Shown in pieces: positions 12,055-24,000 of a stretch of DNA of 64,000 nucleotides. The DNA is taken from NCBI GenBank assembly GCA_030512295.1, contig JAULSR010000002.1, positions 5,456,001 through 5,520,000 on the forward strand, written 5' to 3'. Both the position numbers and the translations under genes were made by a program. The number at the start of each line of letters is the position of its first letter. The first letter of the stretch is position 1. This DNA is from Bombardia bombarda (lineage: Eukaryota > Ascomycota > Sordariomycetes > Sordariales > Lasiosphaeriaceae). The notes beneath the pieces are model-generated. The model did not search any database. It saw nothing but the letters and a program-made list of their open reading frames with translations, and was not told the DNA's origin.

Positions 12055-14839
12055 GTTGATGGCCCGGAGCTGTGGAGGCTGGGTAGCGCGTGTGGCGGGC
12101 AACACTCGCTCCCGGAGAGCTCTCCAGCTGGTAGGGGTCGAGGAAGCCGTGTCGTTTAGAGTCGTCCCAATCAGCCGGCTAGTGGCAATAGACTCTTCAG
12201 CATCGGGGTGCTCGAGTCAAACACCGTGGGTGTAGGATCGTGTTGTCTGTCGTTGAACTCGCATTATCAGAAAGCTGCGGACCGGATGAAATGTCGAAGC
12301 CAGCGGCGGGTTACTGATGGTGGTGGTGGTGGTGGGAGTGGTGTGTAGGTATAGCTATGCGTATATAGCTACTGCCTATCCTTGGTATATTCGAGCTTGT
12401 GTGAAGCGGCAGTGTAAGCAAGCGGTGGGTAAGATGGACAAGTAAGTGTCAGAGAAAGAGAGGAGTAAGAGACTATGTATCCGGGGCCGTGGGAAGGGGA
12501 GGATTCATATCTCGTCATATGGGTATGAGCATAGTGCGTGCAACGGGGTGACGGGGGAGCTTGGCGAGCAAGCAGGGAGGGGAGGTACCAGGCCAGGCAG
12601 GTGAGGGAGGCAATGTACCTACATATCCAGTAAATACATACCTATGTATTCGGTACTCTGGTTAGTTCGGTCAGTTAGACAGCCACAACAACACACACCC
12701 ACACAGCAAAAATGCGGCCCGCGGAGGAGGCAGCTCGATTCGACGATCAGATCGCTTTGAGCACCTGGTCCAAGCCAGGAGCCAGTCCAGATGACAGATA
12801 GCGCGAAACCGACCTTGGCCTGTCTCTGCGTCTCTCTTCCTCTCAGTTCCTCTGTCTCCTTCTTCCAGGTTCTCTGCCAGGCTGTTACTAGGAACAGTCG
12901 GGTGCGTCAGGTAGAGCTTGTCAAGTACCTCTGAGGTTGATTTTGCGGTATGTATCCCGTACAAGCCTTGTGGTGGACTTGTAGTGGACAATCGGCACAC
13001 ACCCCTTCCCGCTTCTGCTAGGGGACGTCCCCGGGCCAGGATACTGGAGAGTCTGGGGGCGGCGGTTTGGGGCGTCTGGGGAGTCGGACCTGGCTTGTCT
13101 GGCTCGAGACTGGTGCTTCTGCGCTTCTAGCCAAGGGTTCAAGGGTTCAAGGGGGTGTGATGAAAAGGATGCCCTCCGTAATCTTTAACAAGGTGGGGAT
13201 GGTGGAGTCGAGTAGGTAAGAGCGGCGGCGGGGAAGTTATGGCAGGCAGGCATGGGAACATTGGGGGACTGGGGGGGATGGAGGGCGTGACAGGGGTACA
13301 GAGCGGCCTAGAAACCCTGCTGCAAGTCCTCGATGTGGTGCTGCTCGTCGTTCGCTTCCTCGCTCGCCTCACTCGCTCACATGGTGGACGGACGGGGTGC
13401 AGAAGTGCAGATGCAGTGGAGATGCTGCAGATGCGGGTGCTCGAGCGATGGAATAAGTAGAATGCTATTGTCGATTCTTTTGACTCGGAAATCAGCTTTC
13501 TGCGCTTTCTGATTCTGGTTCTGCTTGGTCTTGTGGCTTCCACGCCCTGCATGATGTGCCTCCACGAAGAGAAAGAGCGACCGGTCCTTCCATCCGCTAT
13601 TCGCCAATCCAACTTCTCCGCTCTCCTGGAGTCCCTTCCCCGAGCGAGGGTCACTTTCTGTTGCAGTTAATTCCCTTGTGCAATTCGCTTCTGCACGAGC
13701 CACGAGGAATGCCAGTTCAGATTGCTGTTCTGGTGGGCCCTTTAAGATTTGCGGAGCGAGGCAAGAGACCGGACGAGGGACGAGACGAGACGACCGAAGA
13801 AATGATCAGACGAAAGGCGAATCAAAATGCGGGGGCGGCGGCACCCGGCGCGCCATGTGAAAACCGTTAGGCCGTTCACCGTTAGGTACTCTTGCAAAAA
13901 GACCAGTCACAGTGAAGCAGCAGATCATCCCCAGGCCCTCTCCCCCCTCTCCCCTCGGTATATGAAATATAGGATCAGGTATATCCAGACTACTGTATAG
14001 GTGCAGTAGGTGCAGCGTTTATTACTACAGCACTAACCCACAAGCCAGGAGGCTAGAGCAGATCGAGGGTCGTGGCCGTGGTGAGGAGAGGGGCGCCATC
14101 GTGTATATCGGAGATGCGTGCAAAGGGCTGAGGTGACTTGGCTTCGATTTCCCATCCAGTTGGATCCCAGTTTCACTTCGGTCGAGGCTACAAGCAACCA
14201 TAGCTGCTTTAGTATTGTGCAACAAGGTGGTGTGGCCTTCCAGGTTCCTCGATGTCGGCCGGGTCAAGGGAAGGCGGCGCGCACTCACACACACACCCAC
14301 AGAAGATGCTCTAGACTGATGTTAATTATCACATCCTCGTGTTGGATGACGGTCGGACCATTGTGAGGCTTGGGTTTGGATTTCATCAATGTTGACGAAG
14401 AACACTCCATATCGCCAGAACAATCTACTCTATCCGCAGATTTCCCCCTCTGCTTCGTACCTACCTAACCTCAAGCTAGTCGTACGTAACTGAATCCAAT
14501 CGAAGACTTCGTGAATGCTAGTTTTTTCTCTTGTGACAGAATGCCCTCATCATATCATTTCTTCAAGACGCTTGCCTCAGGTCTTAGCGGGCGTCCATTC
14601 GAAACCAAAAGCACATAAGGCTTGGACATGCCCTGGACATGTGCAATTTAGCATAAAGACACGACTGCCAGCGTAGCTCCTGGCAATCTCGCGGGCATGT
14701 GTCTGGCGTCTGGCAACGGCGACCCAAGGCTCGGGCCCTCCCATGATCCGTCAGATGCCAAACAGACGGCCACCAAAAGAACAGAAGCATTCGAGAAGCG
14801 CGCATGCGCGCGCGCGGACAGTGCCTCGAGAGAGGGGCC

Positions 14840-14855
14840 GGGGGGGGGGGGGGGG
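14840..14855. repeat. Poly-G run (G16)
   Basis: An uninterrupted run of 16 G on the plus strand in the non-coding region upstream of the Zn2Cys6 gene, just after a GCGCGCGCG-rich patch. Confidence 0.9.
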
Positions 14856-17800
14856 TGCCAACCCCACACTTAACACGTCCGTCTAAGACATTCTGTATGG
14901 AGCGATGGCCGTCTCGATTCTCTTTTCCCCGGACCTCCCCCAGCTCCTGCTCGGATGTTCACCGGCTCCGCAAGGCACAGGACACACACAACATACGGCT
15001 CGTGTACCTGCATTGTTCACATCTTGCTTGCCCCCGTCTTCCCCTCCTCCGCGGGGCGCAAACCGCGTCGAGTCGGGTATCCATGGCAGATGAGAGGCTG
15101 GGATCCTTCTCATGCGCAGAGTCCAGACCGAGAGAGAGAGGCCCAAAGTTCAAGCGGGCCGTCACAGGTCATGTGGTGGTGATCGGTCGCTACGCTTTGT
15201 GGCTTTGTCGCTGCGGCTGCAAATACAAATGATGGATGATGGATGATGGATGACGGACAGCTGCTTATCGCCAAACAGCATGTCTGCTTGACCTTCCTAT
15301 CTGGTTGTTGAGGTAGAGTCTTGTGAGCGAGATGGCCCACTCGCCAGCCGTCGCCGCCGCTTTGGATCCATGGACCAGCCAATCCGTCATCTGTCTGCCT
15401 CCAGCCCAGTGTCGAGTAACGAAGTAGCGAGAGCAGCAAATGGCCAAGTCAAGTCCTATTTCGGGTAACCGAGAGATGACTGGCAGATATTGGGGTGCTT
15501 CGGCAGTGGACAGGGCTTCCTCTATATTAGGGACATGCTGGAGCGTGGAGGAAAAGTCGGGGCCGCCTGTGGTGCCACCACAGTCATTGAACGACAGCTA
15601 TGATTAGGTGTCTGCCACAGATTGTGTCACCTGTCAAAGATGGCCTACCGGGCTTCACAACAGATGCTGTTAGTTCTCCAGAACTTCCCTTGAAAGATAC
15701 ATACCTTCACCTCGTCTCCATCCCCAGGCCCCCAGACCCCCCGGACCGGACCCTTACACAGTAGATTTCCCGGCCCAGCATCCCCGAGCAGGCCCTGCTG
15801 GACCTGAGCTTTGTGCGTTCCGACCTCGCTCTCCGGTTCCAAAGTTGCATATCTACCTAGGCCTGGGCGGGCGTAGGTGGTGCTATGCAAGGTGTGCAAC
15901 GTGCTACTGTTTCTTCAAGTTTGGTTTTCGGTAAGAAAGTGGAAATTGCCAGGCATGGGCTTCCATTGTTGCCGGGCTCTGTGTCTTACCTAAGGTAGGT
16001 AATAAACGAACCTCCAGTTGAGGTTATCACTATATTACCTGTATTCCAGCGCGTCCTGTGGTTGGTGCAATGTCGGTCCGATTGCTTGCAATTAAGCCGT
16101 TGCAGAGCCACCGGTCGTGGCAGCACCAGATACAATAAGCGAGTATGCAAATACCAGATATTCTTCTAACCACCCGCCAGTGGTTACGTTCAAATTGCAA
16201 ATCATGGCCATATTCAATCTTTTGCTTGGGCGAATCAAGCGACTTGGTCGTGGGAAAGCCTTCCAAATACGGACACCACCAAAGCAGACTGTGCATCAAA
16301 CTTCATACACCAAAAACCTTGGCCTTCTTCAATTGCATCCATCTATCTTCACTGTGTACAATCAAATCCTTCTATCCTCCTCCATCCACATGACATGGAC
16401 AGCCAGCCAGCCAGCCAGCCCAGGATCTGAGGATCGCCCCGCCAACCCCTCACCAGCTCTCCAGCTCCCCAGCCGTTCACTCATTGCCCTTGCTCGCTGA
16501 TGCTCAAGTGGCTCGAGTGGTCATGCGGCTTACAAGCCCACCTCGATATATTAATCGACACACACGCCACGCCGACTTGTGGTCGCCAGTGACATGGCCT
16601 CACCTCGTCTAGACCTGGGCTTGATATCCCTGGAAAGGCTACCGATCGTATTGACTAGGCTTCCAAGTTTCAGTAGTAGTTGTAGTGCTCATGAGCAACA
16701 GCAGCAGTAGGCAAGCGATTCTTCAGCCAACCAAGTCAGGGTAACGCTTGCCCCGCCCCGGCCTACTCGGTTCCACGGTGAAGGGTCCTCCATTCCCTCT
16801 CTTTGACGCGCAATCGGCAATGGGGACGCATTGATATTGATTAATTGGCCTTTGCTTTCTCTTCCTACCTCCGGTCCTGCAATCCCACTCCAGCTTCGCT
16901 TGGAGAGGGAGAACAGACAAATGAGATTTCAGAACCACCCAGTCAGTAGATGACCAACCCGCCGCCTGACTGAGTGAGTGGCAGCTGTCTCACACGCAGC
17001 CGTGTAGCATCCAATGGACGCGTCAATCTAGCAAACCAGACCTTGAAGCATCACTACTACATGGGGTACTACATGGGGCTGTATGCAGTACTATGTAGGT
17101 AGGTACCCCAAGGTGAGTATCTGTCAGGTATGTATGTACCTACACGGGAGCCGCCTTGACGACTACCGTGGCCTTAGCCCCCCTGACCATTCTCCCCGAC
17201 CGCGACCGACCGCCGCCCGTTGCCCGCTACCGACAAAATCCCCATGGCCACCGGCAAGGGCTCTTTTCTGGTTCTCTGGACGGCTAGCAACTCCACAGGT
17301 TGGGCCTCCTTCCCGCCCAGACCATGGAGATGACCACCACCCCTTCGCACAGAACCTCTTCGCCGCTCGCTCGCTCGCTCGCTATCCGATAGCCATATCT
17401 CGCTTCGAAACGAGATCCATACTTTTGATTCTGATTTCTTTAACTTGGTCTGCTCCCATACCTACCTAAGCTACCCCTCATATCATCACGCCGCTTGCCC
17501 CAGGTGACGCCAGCCGTCCGTCCATCTCGCCTAGGACCAGACTGCTCGTGTCTTTGGTTCATCGTCGGTAGGGACTGCATGTCCGTATGTACATGTACAT
17601 ACCTACAGAAGTATGTTTATACGGATACGCGCGATACAGGACAGGGAGAGGTTAGAAACCCAGCAAGCAAGCAAGCCAGCCAGCAGTCCACTTTGCCTCT
17701 AATGACAAGGACGAGGTGTTGTTGAGTGAGACATACTGGTAGCCTGCTGTTCGGCGGGATGACAAGCTAGAGTAACGCCATAACCAGAGGCTAGTTACGA

Positions 17801-18414
17801 CAAACAAGCCAACTTTATCTTTTTTACTCCACACTTCGCGGGAAGAGATAGAACAGCGGGGGATGGGGAAGGGAGAGGACAGGAATGGGGAAATTAAGCA
17901 TGCAAAGCTTTCCGCTGGCGGCCCTCTCACTTGCATTCACACGAAGCGAGCAAAAGCACAGACACACATACACTACAGTATGTACAGCACACTACTTACA
18001 CCAGACACATGATTTGAAACCTTTCCCTTTTCTATCGTCTCTACCAAGGTTTCCGCATTGGTGGTTCGCCCATACATCGTCTCTTGTCTCCTTTTGGCCA
18101 ACCAAGCCAAGCTCTACTGCAGCCCAACTAGCTCAACTTACCTACTTACTAGTGCAACAACTTGTCCAGGTGGTGGTAGTGCCCAACATGGGCTTTGGTC
18201 TGACCTGCTACAAAGGTGTACCTTATGTATGTACCGTATGTATAGGTGCGTAGATCCACTTGTTTACGGTGCACCTTCCTCAGGAAAGCATCGGCAAAAG
18301 CTGCCATGGGATGCTGCTCCTAATTTTTGTGTTTTGTTAACGATGATGTCGGGATTTTCGTTTCGCTTCGGGCTTCCTCTATCACTTGCATACTACAATA
18401 GAGTGATGAGCCTG

Positions 18415-18415
<1 letters not shown>

Positions 18416-18451
<36 letters not shown>
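18416..18451. repeat. (GA)n microsatellite
   Basis: About 17 consecutive GA dinucleotides on the plus strand in non-coding DNA between the Zn2Cys6 and lactonase genes. Confidence 0.9.
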
Positions 18452-18454
<3 letters not shown>

Positions 18455-19655
18455 ATTTGAAAGAAAAAGAGACCTTTTGTTCATGAAGGACTCATCATAT
18501 GATATACATACATCTATTTACACATTGTATATATATAGAAAGATCATCACCCCGTAGCAGGCGATAGTCCGCTATTGGCACGTGGAGATTTATATGACTT
18601 TTCATTTACCACCACCGGCACGCCCGCCTTCCCCAACTCCCTTTTCCTCCCTTGGTCGCGGATCGCATGTACGTGCGCATCTACATATCTATCTCTCCAA
18701 CTCCAATAACAGACAGATTCATGCTTGTTCGCCACCCCGTGGTTGGTGTGATATGTGACTGGTCGTAGTTGGTGTGTGGGAAAAGAAGGACAAGTATCCG
18801 TAGGTAGGATGCGCTTGCCAAGCTTTTGCTATTTTGTCATTCATTGCGGGATGGGAACGGGGCTTGATGCGTGTGGCGTGTCTCCCATACCTACTCGAAC
18901 TAGTCTAGATTTCCTTGAATATGTACGCTGCCATGGCAATGTGCATTGTATGGGCATGCTGAGCGAAGCTGCATGCTTTCCGTCCCATATCCGGAATTGA
19001 GGCTCGAGGGCCCTTGCTGTCGCTCCTTGGCGATCTATGCTCTCCTCCCCCCCTACTTACATGGATGGGTAGCGGTCCTAAACCCGGACGTCCACAAACC
19101 AATCAACCTTGCCCTCGATCATCGTACGTGGTCCTTCCCTGTGGGTATGGGGAACTGCAGATGTCATCATCTCTCAAACACAACTGCGCGCGTCATTAAG
19201 GAAAAAAAGATCAGACGAACTATACCTGGGATACGGGTACGCTGCCGGGAGCCGTTCTTTTTCTGAAACCCTTGGCATGGTCATGCGGTTGAGGCTTCAC
19301 CTATGATACCTTGCCCAATGAAAATTTGTCTCTTTAGCATATGTGATTAAGGGAAGTGTGACGAGATGGCAAAGTAACGTGTTGCTTCTTTGGCAACCAA
19401 CGCCCCCTATATACTATGCGATAGGAGGCTTTTCATCGAACAGGAGCTTTATATCTGAAAGAATAGGTGATTTCATCATCAAATCTTTTTCATTTGCCCC
19501 TACTTGTTTTTTCACGAGATATTCTCGATCCTATCCAAAATCTTTTCCGGTCTTCCTATTCAAAAAGGCTCACGATATACAGGGCAGGTAAGAACCCATC
19601 GTATCCAAAGAATAAAAATCTTGCGCATGATACAATTGCGGCCAGGTTCGCGGCC

Positions 19656-21076
19656 TTACTCCTTAAAGATGATGCAGTTGGGTTGGCCTGCGACGGTGGC
19701 GTGAGCAACGATGTCCTTCAAGTTGCCGGTCTTGGGGTCCCGGCTGATGACCACAACACGCGCGGATCCTTGAAGCGCGACGGCGACTAGCGTGCCCTGC
19801 TTGTTGATGGAGAAGTGGCGAGGGACGGCGCCGCCTGCTGGGAACGTCTGCCTGGGCTTCAGGGCGCCCGTCTTTTCGCAGACGGAGAAGCTGATGAGGG
19901 GGTCAGATGCGGGTGGGTCGAATTCGGCGACTGTCTCGCTATTCTCTCCTCGAGAAGAGACGATGAGGAATTTATTATCGGGCTAAGGTTTATTGTATTA
20001 GATCCAGTTATGTATGTGCCTGTGTCTCACTGTCCATTACAGAGGCTAACTTACTGAAAGTGTGATTTCGCCGGCCGATGCACCCGCAGGCAAAGCGGCG
20101 TTGGTACCATGGGTGTTGTTGACGTAGAACTGGGTGAAGCTCAGGGTTTTGTTGTTGTTGTAGATGACGTTGTATCCCGTGACGGAGTTGGCCAGCTCGC
20201 TGATGAGGTACATGAAGGTTTTGCCATCCGCCGCCTTGAGGAAGGTAAGATGTCTAGGACCACTGCCAGGAAGTGCCACAAGAGGTGCGATGGATGTGGT
20301 CTTCAACGTGCGGGGGTCGATGGAGAAGATGCGGACCAGATCAGAGCCCAGATCAGGAACAAAGAGGAACCTGCCAGTAGGGTCGAGAGCGGCCTGGTGG
20401 GGATGAGGCTTGTCCTGGCGCTGCGGGTTGACGCCATCATGAGGGAGCTTGAATATCTCGGTCTGCAACTGAGTGATGTCGGCCGTTGTTGTGATATTGA
20501 ATGTGTTGAGGCCGGCACCTTCACTATGGTGATGCAATGCCAAGGCCGTGTCAACTGCTGTTCCAACCGCGTGCTTCGCGAATCTGCGGCGTCCTTCGGA
20601 CCTCTCCTATGGGCGTACTTCATGGGGCAAACTACGGGACGGCAAGGGGCCCGGGGGCCGGACGTATGCCATGCCTGACATGGTAGAAAGAGTGTGTGAA
20701 CTTACTATCCAGGAACAGCCAATCCGCCGCCGTTGGTGCCAAATACGACGGCACTCACTGGACCGGCCGTAGTATCAATCGTGTCTAGACGCGCAAGGCC
20801 ACCATCCTGAGAAACGCTGAAGGAGGTCAGGGTGCCGTTGGGCTTGCCCCAGCTCTCGTCTGCGCAGTACAATGTACTACCGACAAGTGTCAGCCAGGAG
20901 GGATAGGCGCCGCAGTCCTTAGTGGACGCAATGGGCACGAGGCTTGAGCCCGTCAGGCTAAGCGTTGTAAGATTGCCTTCGTAGGACGTCGCATAGAGCA
21001 GGACTGACTCCGCTAAAGAGCCCTTGGGCAGCGCGAGTCCAAGGGCGGCGGTGGCGAGGATTCCACGGTACACCAT
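19656..21076 (-). CDS. Secreted lactonase-type (6-phosphogluconolactonase-like) beta-propeller protein
   Basis: Three exons: 21076-20706, 20523-20055 and 19982-19656, 388 aa. The start MVYRGILATAALGLAL is followed by a small-residue cleavage-like site (GSLA-E), which predicts a signal peptide of about 20 residues. The body has repeating beta-propeller blades of the fungal cyclase/lactonase family (COG2706-like): a DxxTGRFLFVPDLGSD stretch preceded by DKPHPHQ, a GPRHL motif, and a PRHFSINKQG stretch near the end. The 182-nt first intron is longer than the others, but its acceptor at 20524 gives the expected GGLAVPGY-EGAGLNTF junction. Bacterial relatives hydrolyse 6-phosphogluconolactone; the secreted fungal copies have no firmly assigned substrate, so the enzyme name is only a family label. 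It sits alone between long non-coding stretches. Confidence 0.82.
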
Positions 21077-24000
21077 TGCGTCTGAGTCCAGGGATGGGTC
21101 TAGTGGTGAGTGTGGTGTGGCAGATGTTAGTTGGCTTGGTAGCAAACTAAGGTCGCCCTTCTGAATTAAGCTTGTCCTGGCGGTTGCTGTTGCGTCGAAT
21201 TAAGATGTCGAAATCTGCAGCTATTCGCAAGGCGCAGGCATAAACAAAACAAGAGAACAGAAGAGGAGAAACAGGAACGTCGTCAGCGGTGGTTTTTTGT
21301 ACAAACCGAGGATCGACGGATCGCATTTCCTCCATGAATAAGCTGCTATGGAAATACTTAGGCATCGTGCCCCATCAGCCACTAGGTACACAGCAAAACC
21401 ACAATTACCCATCTCTTAGCCATACCTGGTGGCCTTCGCGGCACTCCTTCGTCCCTTCTCCGGCTTTTTATTCACGAGATTCCGGCTTGGACCCTGGACA
21501 TGATGACACAATATCCGGAACAGGAAGAGCTGCTGTCTTCTCCCGGAGGCTGGACGGTCCTCAGGCCTCGAGAGGGCACACATCAGTAGCGAGCGAGACA
21601 CCGTCACATACGGTCACAATTTATCCGGCGCCTTGGCCCTGCCGAGCCGGGGGATGATCCCGGGTGGCTTGGAGCTGCGAGGCTGCTGCGCGAAGGCTGC
21701 TGCGCGAAGGCTGCTGCTGCTGGACAAGATGCAACATTGACGATCAGAGCTTTCTTGTTGTTCAGATGAGTGACACCAAGAACCAAGTGAGCCAGTGAAT
21801 CAAGCAAGAGACCCCAGTGCGTCACACACAGTACGGGCTCCGCTTCTGGCGAATCTTGTCGCAATCTCACACTGAAAATAGGCAAGTGTGACTGAGCGCT
21901 GTCTGGTCGCACAGAGGGGCACACAGTGCATGCGTGCGGAAGGAGCAAACGCCGGGATTGCAGGCTGGTCCACGAGTCTAGGACCTTGCTTTTGCAAGTG
22001 AGGAGGGAGATCTCTCCCGCATTTTGGCAGTCAGGCGGAGAAGGTGGGGAAATCGCTGAGGGGCAGACTGGGGGAAGGAGCAACCCCTGAGATGGGCAAT
22101 GAAGGTCTTTCTTCCCCGACTCACCTCACCTCACCTCTCTCAAAGAGGAAGCTGATGTGAGTTTGAACCCGTGTCCCACCAATTCTCGGCGTAAAATTCT
22201 CGGCGCATAACAGCCGAGTGAGAGACGAGCTTGTTGCACCAAATCCACGCCCAGCTTGGACCATAACTTGGAGCATGGAGCATGGAAGCACAACAAGAGC
22301 CCAGAGCGTCGGGCGGCTTTAACGGTTCCATCTACACCCAATATATGTTAATTTGCTCTTCAACCCGGACCCTATTCAGCAACCACCCTCTTGACCCCCC
22401 TCAAGCCGTTGTGATACGCACCCTGCGCATCCAGTGAATGATGGGGGTACGTTGCACCAAGAGAGCAAAGAAGAAGCACAGGAAACTCTGATCTACAGAA
22501 CCGACCAGAAGTCCGTCTCGGCCCGTTCTGGGACCTCTTCTCCACACGGTCTGTTGCTCTGATGGTGCCCTGTGAGCCTACCACAGTCCTACTCAACACT
22601 CTGCTCAAGGTGCGTTACAGCCGAGTACTGTTTACGCTTTAGTTTGTCTGGTCTGGTGTCCGAGCGTACATGCCCCTCTCTCTGGTCGCCCACCAGCTTG
22701 CTACTACGTATAACACCTTCCTGTTGGCTTTCCTATGATAACTGTTGGCATTATACCGACATGGAATCACCATGACATGGCACAATGACACCTCTTCTGA
22801 TGAATGAATCATGAAAGATTTATATACTTACCTACCCAAGTATTCAGGGTTGTATTGCATATACAGAGGCGTGTGAGCTGTTACTGCACACATATACACA
22901 TGCGAGAGTTGCTCCTAGGTCTGGTAAAAGATGGGGAATCGATGTGCTCAACACGTGTATCATTCACACCTGCGGGCAGCTATCATCGCTACAATACAGT
23001 TAGACGCCATCCCACGCCATGGACAGCACCAAGTAGGTACGCAGGCATGCACCTCCTGCCACAGTGTCCATGCAGCCAGCTCCTGGCGTCCCAGCACCTC
23101 CTTTAGGTCGGTTCGACAAAGATGTCACGCCGGCAGTCCATTTTGACTGACGATTTCGGCTCCCCTGGCTGGGCTCACGTCCCGATTTGGAAGGGGTTCT
23201 GGGAAACCCACTTACGTCTTGGGAAAGCCGAAGAGAATTCCAGGCCCTCTTCCGCGCGCCTGGGTGTCCTTAGCCGGCACCTACACCGGCACGTGGTACA
23301 TTACAGCAGATGCGTTGTTGAACACCCAAACGATCGACAGCGAAGCCACAGTGATGCGGAGAGTCAGCCGTGTCCCGCTGCTGCAGGAACACCAGACAGG
23401 AATGCACACATTTCTCCAACTAACCTGCGTGCGTCCCTATGGGACACCAAGTGGTTATTGCAAAGATCAAAGCGCACGGGATAACGTTGACCTCTGGCCT
23501 TCTAGAATTCAACAAGAAGCCGGCCCTTTTGACATCGTCTATGTTGGGTTGCATTCAGTATATGAAAAGGGGCATCGTGCGGTAAAGTCACTCCGTGACT
23601 GGCTATTATTATATCGGCCAGCCCTTTTACATACGATTGAGGTAAAATGGACTGAAGCAAGCGTGTGCCCTCCGACGCCTACGCCTCCAAGTGGACCACT
23701 ATACTACGAGCGTCACTACTTAGCAAATAACGCCATTTATGGCTGTCACAAAGACACTTTTGCAAGTGGTGAATGTTACCTACCTTGTTCCTAACACCCT
23801 ATGTATTCTTATAGTGACTAAGATATGACAACTAAAACAGACATTGATAGATTGCATAATATAACTGGATGAGGCCAACGTACTACACAACAACATTGCT
23901 TCCCCTAATAACCACAACACCCTCTGTCTCCCATGGGACCCTTCACAGCCAGTCGACAATATAGCCTCATTACAAGAACCATTCTTCCTTGTTCTTTGGT

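Larger units (their letters stand above)
12055..19655. other. 7.6-kb gene-free region upstream of the Zn2Cys6 regulator
   Basis: No supportable gene on either strand; the longer open frames here have low-complexity translations and no domain. The region should contain the promoter and leader of the Zn2Cys6 gene and the 3' end of the lactonase transcript. It holds many simple repeats: GGT triplets near 12310-12340, a G16 run at 14840-14855, GATG/GATGAT repeats near 15231-15256, CCAG repeats near 16400-16420, GCTC repeats near 17363-17385, a GA run near 18416-18451, and TACC/GGTA clusters near 15986-16000 and 17095-17150. Confidence 0.55.

Noticed and set aside
13139..13654. 171-codon minus-strand frame upstream of the Zn2Cys6 gene
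   Set aside because: Arg/Ser/Pro-rich translation of repetitive sequence, no domain and no plausible exon partners.
22155..22175. B-box-like GGTTCAAAC on the minus strand
   Set aside because: No cloverleaf can be folded around it, and the end of the box does not match the consensus.
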